This document shows, piece by piece, positions 7,352 to 16,214 of a stretch of DNA of 64,000 bases (position 1 is the first letter of the stretch; each line of letters starts with the position of its first letter). Origin of the DNA: Falsiroseomonas sp050563545 (lineage in GTDB: Bacteria; Pseudomonadota; Alphaproteobacteria; Acetobacterales; Acetobacteraceae); the NCBI RefSeq assembly GCF_050563545.1, contig NZ_JBNXUM010000009.1, positions 1 to 64,000 of the forward strand, given 5' to 3'. The notes under the pieces are model-generated. The model was not told the origin of the DNA, did not search any database, and saw nothing but the letters and a program-made list of their open reading frames with translations. The position numbers and the translations under genes are program-made.

Positions 7352-8631
7352 GCATCACACCCTCGCCCCAGCAGGCCGCGGCTATCGTGGCCATTGTAGA
7401 CTGGTACCGTCATCGCGCGCTCCAGCAGCAGGTGTTCCGGCTGTTCGGCTATGCCGGAACCGGCAAGAGCACCATCACGGCCGCGGCGATCGAGGCGCTC
7501 GGCCTCGAACCCATGGCGCGCGACGGCGACACCGCCGGCGGCGTGCTGTTTGCGGCCTTTACCGGCAAGGCGGCGCTGGTAATGACCCGCAAGGGCACAC
7601 CAGCCTCCACCATCCACTCGCTCATCTACCGCGTCTCGGAGGCGACGCCGGAGGAGATCGCCCGCGTCGAGAAGGAGCTGTTTGACCTCCAGCGCGAGCT
7701 CGGGCGCATGAGGCCAGCCGAGCGCGCCTTCGCGGAGACGCAGATCAGCAAGCTGCAGCTCCGGCTCGCCGACATCCACAAGCCCTCCTTCCTGCTGAAC
7801 GAGCAGTCGCGCGTGCGAGACGCCGCGCTGCTCGTGCTCGACGAGGTCTCGATGGTCGGGCCGGAGATGGCGGCCGACCTGCTCGCCTTCGGCAAGCCGA
7901 TCCTGGTGCTCGGCGATCCTGGCCAGCTCCCGCCGATCAAGGGCGCCGGTGCCTTCACCGAGGCGCCACCCGACGTGATGCTCACCGAGATCCACCGCCA
8001 GGCCGGTGAGAGCGCGATCATCCGCCTCGCCACCATGGCGCGGCAGCGGATCGAGATCCCGCCCGGCGGACATGACGAGCATGTCTGGAAGCTACCGCGA
8101 AACGCCGTCGGCCCGGTGCAGATGCTCCGCGGCGGTCAGGTCATCTGCGGACGGAACAGCACCAGGCTGTGGTTGAACGGGGCGATGAAGGTGGCCGCCG
8201 GCTTTCCAGCCACTTATCCGGACGGGCGCAGCGAAAAGATCATCTGCCTCAAGAACCGGCATGACCTCGGCCTGGTCAATGGAATGTTCGTCAACCTCGC
8301 CGAGATCGAGGATGACGGCCCTCTTTCCTTCCGCGCAAGCGTCACAACCGAGGATGGCCTCGCGATCGCCGGCCGGCATCGCTTCTACAAGGGTCACTAC
8401 GACGACCACGTTCGACTGCAGCCGGATCGCGCGCGGCAGGACTGGCGTGAGCTGCGCGGTCTGATCGAGACCTCCTGGGGCTACGCGATCACCTGCCACA
8501 AGGCGCAGGGAAGCCAGTGGGAGAACGTCGTCGTCTACGACGACGGCCTCTCCCGCACTCCCGAGGATCGTGCGCGCTGGCTCTACACCGCGATCACGTG
8601 CGCGGAGCGCGGGCTGGTCCTGCTTGATTGA
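7348..8631 (+). CDS. RecD/Dda-like superfamily 1 DNA helicase
   Basis: A 427-residue helicase. Walker A is GYAGTGKST at residues 34-42, motif II is LVLDEVSMVGPEM, motif III is LVLGDPGQLPPI, and the C-terminal UvrD_C_2 motif is AITCHKAQGSQW, followed by YTAITCAERGLVLL. It lacks the long N-terminal RecD2 domain, so it is closer to the compact phage Dda/RecD-like enzymes. It is coupled to the Cas4-like nuclease upstream, and its stop overlaps the region where the primase begins. It is predicted to unwind DNA 5' to 3' during phage replication. Confidence 0.85.
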   Translation: MSITPSPQQAAAIVAIVDWYRHRALQQQVFRLFGYAGTGKSTITAAAIEALGLEPMARDGDTAGGVLFAAFTGKAALVMTRKGTPASTIHSLIYRVSEATPEEIARVEKELFDLQRELGRMRPAERAFAETQISKLQLRLADIHKPSFLLNEQSRVRDAALLVLDEVSMVGPEMAADLLAFGKPILVLGDPGQLPPIKGAGAFTEAPPDVMLTEIHRQAGESAIIRLATMARQRIEIPPGGHDEHVWKLPRNAVGPVQMLRGGQVICGRNSTRLWLNGAMKVAAGFPATYPDGRSEKIICLKNRHDLGLVNGMFVNLAEIEDDGPLSFRASVTTEDGLAIAGRHRFYKGHYDDHVRLQPDRARQDWRELRGLIETSWGYAITCHKAQGSQWENVVVYDDGLSRTPEDRARWLYTAITCAERGLVLLD

Positions 8632-11571
8632 CCTGAACGACGCCGCCGCAGCACCGATCCGCTACGACCTCGAGGAGATCGTGCGCGGACTGCGGGACAC
8701 GGCCCTAGCTTGGGTGCCGGGCCTGTTCCCGAACGGCCGACGGCAAGGCGACGAATGGCGGCTGGCCAATATCCACGGCGCACCGCCGCGGCAGTCGGGC
8801 TCCTGCGTGATCATGCTGCGCGGCGAGCATGCAGGCGACTGGCACGACTTCGACGGTGGCGACGGTGGCGGGCCCCTCTCGACTCTGGCGCAGGGGACAG
8901 GGCTGGCGGATCGGGCGCTGTTCGCGCATGCGGCAGCGATGATCGGCTGGACCGGCGAAGGTCCCGCCCGGCAGGAGCCGCCGGCGGCGCCGAAGCCGGA
9001 GCGTGACGCCACGCACGAGATCGCCTTCATCCGCGAACACGCGCTGCCGATCCGCGGAACCGCGGCGGAGCGCTACCTCCGCGACCGCGGCCTTGCAGTG
9101 CCGGACAGTGCAGACCTGCTGTTCCACCCCGACCTCGCGAACTTCGAAACCCGCGCCGGCTACCCCGCCATGCTCGGCCTGGTGCGCAACCTCACCGGCG
9201 AGGTGGTGGCGGTGCACCGGACCTACCTCCGGGAGAACGGTGACGCGGTCCGTAAGGCCGACATACCCAAGCCGCGCATGGCGCTCGGTAAGAGCGGCGG
9301 TGGCACGGTCCGGCTGGCTCCGATTGGCCCGCACGGCGTGCTCGGCCTCTGCGAAGGCATCGAGACCGGCCTCGCCGCTATGCTGGCCTGCCCGGGCCTC
9401 CCTGTCTGGTCCGCGCTCTCCACTAGCGGCGTCGAGCAAGTAGTGCTGCCGCCGGAGGCACGGCGCGTCGTCATCCTCGCCGACCACGACGCGTCCGGCG
9501 CCGGCCTTCGCGCCGCCGAGGCGGCCTGGGCGAAGCTCCGCCTCGATGGGCGCGAGGTCAGCATTGCTCTCCCGCCACGCGAGGGCGACGACTTCAACGA
9601 CATGCTGCAGCGCGACGGCGCCGAGGCAATCGCGACCCTGATGGACTGGGCGATGCGCGGCAACGCTGGCAGCGCTCCGTCCCAGGATCCCGAAACAGGC
9701 CGGCACCTGCCGATCGGCTTTGTCGAACCGGCGTATCCACTGCCGACGGCACGGACCGACGAGGGCAATCTCGATCGAGCTACCGGGCGCGCCTGGAGCC
9801 TCGTGCTCGGGGCAAACCGCTCGCCCTGGCTGTTTCGGCTCGGCGGAGAGCCGTCCTGGGTCGTGCCCGACGATGAAGGCCGCCCGGTGCCGGTGACGGT
9901 CCGTGAGGAACGCCTGCGGCACATGCTCGCTAAGCTCGCCGACTGGCGAAAGGTCAACGTCAAAGGCGACCTGGTGCCGGCACCGCCGCCGACCGGCGTG
10001 GTGAAGTCGATGATCGCCACGCCCGATCCGGCACTGCCGGTGCTGGCTGGCATAGTCACCGCACCGGTGCTCGGACGCGCGGGCGTTCTGCTTACCGAGC
10101 CCGGCTACCATCCCGACGCGCGGCTCCTCTACCGCCCGCCGCCGGGCTTCGTCCTGCCGCCAGTCCCTGACCGCCCCACCGCAACGGACGTCGCCGGCGC
10201 CAGATCGCTGCTGCTCGACGAGCTGTTGGGCGACTTCCCGTTCACCTCGGAGGCGGAGCGGGCACACGCGCTCTGCCTGCTGCTGCTCGGATTCGTGCGC
10301 GCAATGATCGATGGGCCGACGCCGCTGCACCTCATCGAAAAGCCTTCCCTGGCACCGGCGCCACGCTGATGGTCGACGTCATCGCCACCATCCATACCGG
10401 CTGCGGCGCGTCGGTCATGACAGAAGGGCGCGACGACGAGGAGTGGCGCAAGCGCATGACCGCGAAGCTGCGCCAGATCCCCTCGCTCGTGCTCATCGAC
10501 AACCTGCGCGCGGAACTCGATAGCGCGGCGCTCGCCGCTGCGCTCACCGCGCCGTTCTGGGAGGACCGCATCCTCGGCGTCTCGGAGATGGCGCGCCTGC
10601 CTATCCGCTGCACCTGGGTCGCCACCGGCAACAACCCGACCTCTTCGCACGAGATCGCCCGGCGGCTCGTGCGCATTCGCCTCGACGCGCGCACTGACCA
10701 GCCCTGGCGCCGCGACGGCTTCCGTCATCCCGATCTCATGGCGTGGGTGCGCGCGAACCGCGCGAGGCTGGTGGCCGCCTGCCTCACCCTTTGCCGTGCC
10801 TGGATCGCAGCCGGCCGTCCTCGCGCCGAAGTCAGCATCGGCAGCTACGAGGCGTGGTCGGCGACAATGAGCGGCATCCTGGCTGTCGCTCGCGTACCCA
10901 GCTTTCTCGGCAACCTAGAAGAGCTGATGGCTGCCTCGGATACGGAGGGCGGCGCCTGGCGCGCTTTCATCCAGATCTGGTGGGATCGCTTCGGCACAGT
11001 GGAGGTCACCACCAGCGATCTCATCGGTCACGCGGTACGCGCCGAGCCAGCCCTGCCGATCTCGGCACGTGACGAACAGGGTCAGAAGATCCGGCTCGGC
11101 CGCGGGCTGAGTAAGCTGCGCGACCGCGCTTTTCGGGTTGGTGGTCGCCTCGTCCATCTGCGACAGGGATCATTGGCGCACGGTGCGCAGCGTTGGAAGC
11201 TGCAGCCCGCGCCTCAGGACGGCCACGATCGATCCTCCCCTTCCTCCCCTGACACCGCTCCGGCGGGGAGGATATCGATCGGCGAGACCATATCCTCCCC
11301 GCATTCTCCCCGGAACGATTGGTCTGAAAGCCACGGAAAACCTCGGGCCGGGGAGAAAGGGGAGGAAGGGGAGGATATTTCCACCCCCCACACACATGCG
11401 TACGCGCGCGCGCATACGCTTACAGGGAGGGCCGGGATTTCCTCCCCTTCCTCCCCTTTCTCCCCAGCCCTTAGAGAAAGCTGGGTTGCCGGCGGGGAGG
11501 ATATGCGCGCCGCAGATCCGCATCCTCCCCATCCTCCCCTCCCGCCATCCTGGCTGGAGGACGTGCCGTGA
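8624..11571 (+). pseudogene. Toprim primase/ATPase, split by a frameshift near 10351
   Basis: The first part (to a stop at 10369) has a beta-rich primase-like start and a Toprim domain (LCEGIETGLAA, VVILADHDASGAG). It ends at IEKPS followed by LAPAPR. The second part (10369-11571) opens with MVDVIATIHTG and carries VLIDNLRAELDS and CTWVATGNNPTSSHEIARR. Restoring one C in the run at about 10350 joins them as IEKPSPGTGATLMVDV, a degenerate P-loop, which gives one continuous primase/ATPase. The lesion is therefore a net one-base deletion, real or an assembly error. Start choice is uncertain: TTG at 8624 beside the helicase stop, or ATG at 8570. The last 110 residues are low complexity and encoded by a repeat. 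Confidence 0.75.
11233..11540. repeat. GGGGAGGA/TCCTCCCC inverted repeat cluster
   Basis: A polypurine/polypyrimidine cluster over the 3' end of the primase gene. Positions 11440-11465 and 11350-11375 are perfect 26-base inverted repeats, and 11233-11250 repeats 18 bases of the same arm. The 11-mer GGGGAGGATAT occurs at 11265, 11368 and 11494 and inverted at 11290. The loop holds a CACACA and (GC)n alternating stretch around 11391-11416. The RNA could form a very stable hairpin between the primase and the resolvase. Function unknown; candidates are a terminator, an RNA-processing site or an origin-like structure. Confidence 0.7.
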
Positions 11572-11699
11572 TGCGCCGGCCGCACAGCACGGGGCCGCCC
11601 GGGCGTGCATCTCGCACCGAAGCCGGGCAGCGACGGCGAGCTCCGCCAAGAACCGCGCCGTCGCCGCCCTCACCACGACGACCCCTCTCGGAGACCTCC

Positions 11700-12248
11700 A
11701 TGGCACCCGCGACTCTCACCATGCCCGCTGCCAATGCAAGCGGACCGCCCAACGCCCTCTTGCCCGCAATCAGCCTGGCGCACCACGCCGTGCTCGCACT
11801 CGACCTCGGCACCACCACCGGCTGGGCGCTGCGCGCCCAGGACGGCGGCATCAGCTCCGGCAGCATGACTTTCAAGCCGACCCGCTTCGAGGGCGGCGGA
11901 ATGCGCTTCCTGCGCTTTCGCGGCTGGCTGGCGGAGGTCGCCGCACTGTCTGGCGGCGTGGCGCGGATCGTGTTCGAGGAAGTCCGCGCACATGCCGGGA
12001 CGGACGCGGCCCACATCTATGGCGGCTTCCTCGGCATGCTGAGCGCCTGGTGCGAGGAACACGACGTCCCCTACGAGGGCGTTCCGGTCGGCACGATCAA
12101 GCGCTACGCCACCGGCAAGGGCAATGCCGACAAGGCGAAGATGGTCGCCGCTATCCAGGCCCGCGGCTTCACACCGGCAGATGACAACGAGGCGGACGCA
12201 ATCGCGCTGCTGCTCTGGGCGACCGACCCCACGGGAGGCCGGGCATGA
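11700..12248 (+). CDS. RuvC-like Holliday junction resolvase, phage type
   Basis: A 182-residue protein. I start it at the ATG of MAPATLT, which follows a GGAG site; earlier in-frame starts add a low-complexity stretch. HAVLALDLGTTTGWAL carries the first catalytic Asp at about residue 35, RIVFEEVRAHAG the Glu, and DDNEADAIALLLWA the closing acidic pair of the RNase H fold. This matches the crossover junction endodeoxyribonucleases of phages. It would resolve branched DNA before packaging. Its stop overlaps the next gene by four bases. Confidence 0.82.
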   Translation: MAPATLTMPAANASGPPNALLPAISLAHHAVLALDLGTTTGWALRAQDGGISSGSMTFKPTRFEGGGMRFLRFRGWLAEVAALSGGVARIVFEEVRAHAGTDAAHIYGGFLGMLSAWCEEHDVPYEGVPVGTIKRYATGKGNADKAKMVAAIQARGFTPADDNEADAIALLLWATDPTGGRA

Positions 12249-12475
12249 GCATGCACGGCGCACCGCTGCCGCCCCGGTCCTGCCTCGACCGCGGAACGCG
12301 CGGCCCAACCAACGAGAACGAGATGAATGCCATGCGGGCTGCCACCTGGCATTGCCACGGCATCGTGGCCCTGCCGGTCGCCGAGATCACGGACGACTGG
12401 CTCCGCCAGGCCATTACCAATGAGGCCAATCGGCGCTGGGGCCGCCGCAATGGAGGGAACAGCCATGCCCGGTAA
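12245..12475 (+). CDS. Small early phage protein
   Basis: A 76-residue protein whose ATG overlaps the resolvase stop (ATGA). The C-terminal half (VALPVAEITDDWLRQAITNE, then ANRRWGRRN) looks like a small helical protein. I recognise no family. Its 3' end overlaps the following gene by 11 bases, so it is coupled on both sides, which supports it as a real gene. Confidence 0.5.
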   Translation: MSMHGAPLPPRSCLDRGTRGPTNENEMNAMRAATWHCHGIVALPVAEITDDWLRQAITNEANRRWGRRNGGNSHAR

Positions 12476-13019
12476 GCGGAAGGCGAAGGCATCGAAGGCG
12501 AAGCACGACGATCTAGCGGCACCGTCGAAGTGGCGGCTGCAGCACGGCGGCTTCTCGGAACCGATCCGCGAGGCGGATCCGGAGACCGGCAGCCCGGTCC
12601 AGCACCGCCGCGCCGTCGACACGCTTGGCATGATGCTGGCGAACGGCACGATCACGGAGCAGATGCACGAGGCGGGGCAGATCTTCCGCACCCTGTTCCG
12701 GTCCGCCGCGCTGGACGGCATCGCCACCTCGCAGCTGATTCGGCTGGCGGGCGCCACCGCTGACGCGATGTCGAACCGGCAGATCGACGCGCGGCGGCGC
12801 GTGGCGGAGGCGCTGGACGCGCTCGGCGGCCATGACAGCCCAGGCGGCTCCTGCGTGTGGTTCGTCGTCGGGCTCGAGTTCTCGGTCCGCGAATGGGCGC
12901 AGCGTCAGGGCTGGTCAGGTCGCCCTGTGCACGGGCCGGTGGCGCAGGGGATCCTTGTCGGCGCCCTTGGGATGCTCGCGATGCGCTTCGGAATCACGCG
13001 GCGGCAGCGGGCGGCGTGA
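12465..13019 (+). CDS. Phage protein resembling DUF6456
   Basis: A 184-residue protein starting at the ATG of MPGKRKAK, with GGAGGG about six bases upstream. It has a Lys-rich start, then VQHRRAVDTLGMMLANGTIT and a conserved-looking C-terminal block (RRVAEALDALGGHDSPGGSC, FSVREWAQRQGW, VAQGILVGALGMLAMRFG). That block resembles the DUF6456 replication-associated proteins of alphaproteobacterial phages, an assignment I make by memory. It is the last gene of the early operon before a decayed stretch and antisense cargo. Confidence 0.55.
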   Translation: MPGKRKAKASKAKHDDLAAPSKWRLQHGGFSEPIREADPETGSPVQHRRAVDTLGMMLANGTITEQMHEAGQIFRTLFRSAALDGIATSQLIRLAGATADAMSNRQIDARRRVAEALDALGGHDSPGGSCVWFVVGLEFSVREWAQRQGWSGRPVHGPVAQGILVGALGMLAMRFGITRRQRAA

Positions 13020-13104
13020 GTTGAGGACGGCAGGTCTGGTTGGGCGTCTAGCAACAGCTCAACGCCAGCATTTCGCTAACGTTCAGGCGCTAACAGAAGC
13101 GCGC

Positions 13105-13251
13105 ATGGCACGGCTAATGGTGGACGAGCTCGGCGATGCTGTCCCTTTGCTGCCCAACAGCTACCGGGAGGCCGGCTTCGTCGTGCTCAAGGCGCCGGAG
13201 GTCTCGTCCGTGCTGGCGTAGATGGGCTTCCTGTCGCACGCGGTGGGATAG
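13105..13251 (+). pseudogene. Remnant of N-acetylmuramoyl-L-alanine amidase C-terminus
   Basis: The translation MARLMVDELGDAVPLLPNSY, then REAGFVVLKAPEVSSVLA, a TAG stop, and MGFLSHAVG in the same frame matches the end of amidase_3 (AmiC-type) enzymes, where AGFxVLKAPDVPSVLVELGFLS is conserved. The Glu of the LxELGFLS motif is replaced by the stop, and no catalytic N-terminal part is present upstream. It is a short decayed fragment between the phage early operon and antisense cargo, either host DNA or a lost lysis gene. Confidence 0.6.
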
Positions 13252-13264
13252 GGCGAGGCGGGAT

Positions 13265-13289
13265 GGGCACGGGGGATTCCCCCGTGCCC
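13265..13289. terminator. Strong hairpin, 11-bp perfect stem
   Basis: GGGCACGGGGG and CCCCCGTGCCC pair perfectly around a three-base loop (ATT). The hairpin begins 15 bases downstream of the stop of the minus-strand gene at 13304-14032 and follows the amidase remnant on the plus strand. No long T-tract follows on either strand, so it may be a Rho-assisted or bidirectional terminator separating the cargo gene from the phage early operon. Confidence 0.65.
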
Positions 13290-13303
13290 TGCAACTGTCC
13301 CGA

Positions 13304-14032
13304 TCAGAGGAACCAATGGCCCGTCGCGTCGAAATTGGCCTGCACCTGGTCGCCGATCGCATTCCAGTCCACCACCGCCCCAGGATCGACGCCGAGCGCA
13401 TCCGTGGCGGCCAGCACTGCGGCCGCACCCTCGACCTGGGTCAGCTCCCCCGACGCGACGGGCAGCACCAGCTTGAAGCCGGCAGTGCCGTCCACTTCGC
13501 CTTCCGTGCCGGCACCCTGGCGCGCCGTCGTGGTCATGCCGTGCAGCACGATCTCCTTCGCGCCGAGCGGCATAATGTCGTCGAAGATCGCCTGCGCGTT
13601 CGGGTCGGCCGGGTTAAAGGCAAACACCTCGTGGTAACGGAGCACGCCGTCGGCACCGACCGTCGGGAAGATCGCGGCGGCGGTGTGGTCGTGGCCAGCG
13701 CCGTGGTCATGCACCGCGTTTTCGGGGTTGAGCGTCAGGTTGAGCTGGATCGGCCCGTAGCTCGGCAGCCCTTCCCCGAGTTCGACGAAGCCGTCGCCGT
13801 CGGTGTCCTGGGCGATGCTCGGCGAGTGGCTCTTGGAATCGTCGGCGAAGCCGTGGATGTGCTGGATGTGCATCTGGCCGGGCTCGAGGCCCTGCGCCTC
13901 GATGTCCACCGTGACGGTCTGGGCTGCCGAATCGACGAGAAGGACGGCGTGCCCGCTGACCCCGGAATTGTCGAGCGCCGTGAAATCGGTTTGGAACAGG
14001 GCTTTGCCGTCCTGAGTGAAATCGTCTTGCAT
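13304..14032 (-). CDS. HIHG-motif protein with EF-hand-like loop and C-terminal tail motif (cargo)
   Basis: A 242-residue acidic protein. It has no hydrophobic signal peptide. Residues 40-60 include IEAQGLEPGQMHIQHIHGF, the HIHG pattern of CHRD-like domains, and DTDGDGFVELGEG is an EF-hand-like calcium loop. A His-rich stretch (HDHGAGHDH) follows. The last residues, VDWNAIGDQVQANFDATGHW plus FL, share a motif with the end of the gene at 33681-34950. It reads against the phage operons, has its own downstream hairpin, and is best seen as lysogenic-conversion cargo. A type I-like C-terminal export signal is a hypothesis. Confidence 0.6.
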   Translation of the reverse strand: MQDDFTQDGKALFQTDFTALDNSGVSGHAVLLVDSAAQTVTVDIEAQGLEPGQMHIQHIHGFADDSKSHSPSIAQDTDGDGFVELGEGLPSYGPIQLNLTLNPENAVHDHGAGHDHTAAAIFPTVGADGVLRYHEVFAFNPADPNAQAIFDDIMPLGAKEIVLHGMTTTARQGAGTEGEVDGTAGFKLVLPVASGELTQVEGAAAVLAATDALGVDPGAVVDWNAIGDQVQANFDATGHWFL

Positions 14033-14563
14033 AAAAAAGCTCGCTCCGCGGGCCGGGATGGCCCACCCGCGCTACCGGGCCGGGGTGCGCGACGGATGCG
14101 GAATAACGAAGCGCTGAACGCCCACCACCGGACGGGGGTCCCCCGCAAGGACCTCTCACGCCAAGTGTGCGCACCTGCAAGTCACCTCGGAGAACCACGC
14201 CGCCTGGCCGCTCAATAGCCCGGCGGGCCCGCGGTCGAGATCGCGCCGCCAACGCCGTGTCGACCTGGCCACGCAGTTACAATTCACCCCATGGCGGCGC
14301 GTGAATCGCTGCTGCTAGACCTGAGGAACGTCGAGATCGTGTAGCTCGACGCGGCGGTGGCGGATGAGCCACAGCGTCGCTCCATCGAGACAGTGGCTCG
14401 CGAGCCGCAGGGTCCTTCCTGGGCCCGGCGTATGCGGGGGGCGGAAGCGCGCGACATCGCTAGCGCCAGCCTGAAAACATGGTTCGCAGTTCGCACCCTT
14501 CGGCACTGATCTCAATCGCTTAGCTGCGAACCATCGCCGCGTCGGTTCGCAGCCGCGGGTTGC
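14033..14563. other. Intergenic region with GGTTCGCA repeats
   Basis: No convincing gene is seen in these 531 bases, which lie between the divergent cargo gene and the first ParB-methyltransferase. The right part carries copies of a GGTTCGCA core: ATGGTTCGCAG at 14479, its exact inverted copy CTGCGAACCAT at 14524, GGTTCGCAG at 14544, and ATGGTTCGCAC at 14564, which overlaps a possible start codon. Such spacing suits an operator region or a hairpin controlling the methyltransferase gene. Confidence 0.5.
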
Positions 14564-16069
14564 ATGGTTCGCACCCCCCTCCTGATCCTGGATGGCCTGA
14601 TGACGCTCCCCTGGATGGCAGCGAAGATCCTGCTGCGCCCGGTGGCGGAGCTGCGCGCGCATCCCGGCAACGCGCGCGTGCACAGCGCCGCGCAAATCGA
14701 GCAGATCAAGGCCAGCATGCTGGCCTTCGGTTTCACCAACCCGCTGCTGGTGGACGAGGCGGGCGTGCTGATCGCAGGTCATGGCCGGCTCGAGGCCGCC
14801 GTGGCGCTCGGCATCGAGAAGGTGCCGACGATCGTGCTGCGGCACCTGGCCGCGGCACAGAAGGAAGCGCTCCGGCTCGCCGACAACCGGATCGCCGAGA
14901 ACGCGACCTGGGACCAGGCGCTGCTGCGCGATGCGCTTGCCGCGGCGCAGGCCGCGCCGGACCTCGACCTCGCCGTGCTCGGCTTCTCGACCGCGGAGCT
15001 CGACGACATCCTCGCGGCGGCTGGAGATGCCGTGTCCGACGGCGACGCGCCCGAGGCCCTGTCGGCGCCCGCGGTCCAGGGGAGCGGGGACGGCGCGGCG
15101 GAGACGGATGCCTCGGCGGAGGATGACCCCGCCGATGCCGCACCGGATCCGCCGCGCCAGGCCGTCACCCGTCCGGGCGACCTCTGGCTGCTCGGCGAGC
15201 ACCGTCTGCTCTGCGGCGACAGCACGGACGCAGCGACAGTCGCCCGCGTCATGGGCACCTACCGCGCGGCGCTGCTCTTCACCAGCCCGCCCTACGGGAA
15301 CCAGCGCGACTACACCACCGGCGGCGTCTCAGATTGGGACGCGCTGATGCAGGGCGTGTTCCAGCATCTCGACCATGCCGCTCGTGCCGACGCGCAGCTG
15401 CTCGTGAATCTCGGGCTGATCCACCGCGACAGCGAGTGGCAGCCCTACTGGTCGGGCTGGCTCGACTGGATGCGCGCGCAGGGCTGGCGCCGGTTCGGCC
15501 TTTACGCCTGGGACCAGGGGCCGGGCCTGCCCGGTGACTGGAACGGGCGGCTCGCTCCGGCCTTCGAGCTGGTCTTCCACTTCAATCGCGAGCCGCGCCG
15601 GCCCAACAAGATCATCCCCTGCCGCTGGGCCGGGCACGTCAACAGCAGCCACGGCGGCATGCGCGCGAAGGACGGGACGGTCGGCGAATGGCAGCACGCC
15701 GGCCAGGGCGTGCAAGAGACCCGGATCCCGGACAGCGTGCTACGCATCACCCGGCACAAGGCGCGCGGCATCGAGACCGAGCACCCGGCGGTGTTCCCCG
15801 TCGCACTGCCCGAGTTCCTGATGCGGGCCTACGCCGACGAAGGCGACATCGTGTTCGAGCCTTTCGCCGGCGCCGGCACGACGATCATCGCCGGCCAGCG
15901 GACCGGACGTCGCGTCCGCGCCCTCGAGCTCGCGCCGGCCTATGTCGACCTGGCGATTGCCCGCTGGCGGATCCTGCACCCCGACCAGGCGGTGACGCTG
16001 GCCGACGACGGTCGGAACTACGACGCCGTGGCCGCGTCGCGGATTAGGGGCATCGCCAGTGCAGCCTGA
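14564..16069 (+). CDS. ParB-domain DNA methyltransferase fusion (1)
   Basis: A 501-residue fusion. Residues about 25-110 are a ParB/sulfiredoxin-type domain (LRAHPGNARVHSAAQIEQIK, GHGRLEAAVALG, ALRLADNRIAENATWD). A flexible acidic linker follows, then a DNA methyltransferase with motif IV TSPPYG at 240-245 and the AdoMet motif FEPFAGAGTTI near 430, the permuted order of beta-class amino-methyltransferases (N4 or N6). It may start at the internal ATG of MTLPWMAA. Phages use such enzymes to protect their DNA from restriction. Its last codons lie in a direct repeat that recurs 1,620 bp downstream, beyond the MFS gene. Confidence 0.85.
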   Translation: MVRTPLLILDGLMTLPWMAAKILLRPVAELRAHPGNARVHSAAQIEQIKASMLAFGFTNPLLVDEAGVLIAGHGRLEAAVALGIEKVPTIVLRHLAAAQKEALRLADNRIAENATWDQALLRDALAAAQAAPDLDLAVLGFSTAELDDILAAAGDAVSDGDAPEALSAPAVQGSGDGAAETDASAEDDPADAAPDPPRQAVTRPGDLWLLGEHRLLCGDSTDAATVARVMGTYRAALLFTSPPYGNQRDYTTGGVSDWDALMQGVFQHLDHAARADAQLLVNLGLIHRDSEWQPYWSGWLDWMRAQGWRRFGLYAWDQGPGLPGDWNGRLAPAFELVFHFNREPRRPNKIIPCRWAGHVNSSHGGMRAKDGTVGEWQHAGQGVQETRIPDSVLRITRHKARGIETEHPAVFPVALPEFLMRAYADEGDIVFEPFAGAGTTIIAGQRTGRRVRALELAPAYVDLAIARWRILHPDQAVTLADDGRNYDAVAASRIRGIASAA

Positions 16070-16070
16070 C
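16014..16070. repeat. Direct repeat copy 1 (methyltransferase 3' end)
   Basis: The 3' end of the first methyltransferase gene (GNYDAVAASR-type codons through SAA-stop and CAGTGCAGCCTGACC) closely matches 17634-17690, exactly 1,620 bp away. The two copies flank the antisense MFS gene. The GTG in CAGTGCAGCCTGAC at 16059 would also start a second ParB-methyltransferase reading MQPDHVVSALPVAA, which loses ParB-like character at once and stops at 16208. Confidence 0.65.
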
Positions 16071-16214
16071 CATGTCGTGTCAGCCCTGCCGGTCGCAGCC
16101 GCGTCCTGGCACCAAAGCATCTGGTCCTCGCCTCAATACCGGTGCTGCGGCTCGGCCATCTCTCCCCGGCACAGGCGTGTACCCTTGCTCTACGACCCCA
16201 GGCGCTGAGACCGC

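Noticed and set aside
8705..10330. Long antisense frame over the primase gene
   Set aside because: A GC-bias shadow. The plus strand carries recognisable Toprim motifs, and the antisense product has none.
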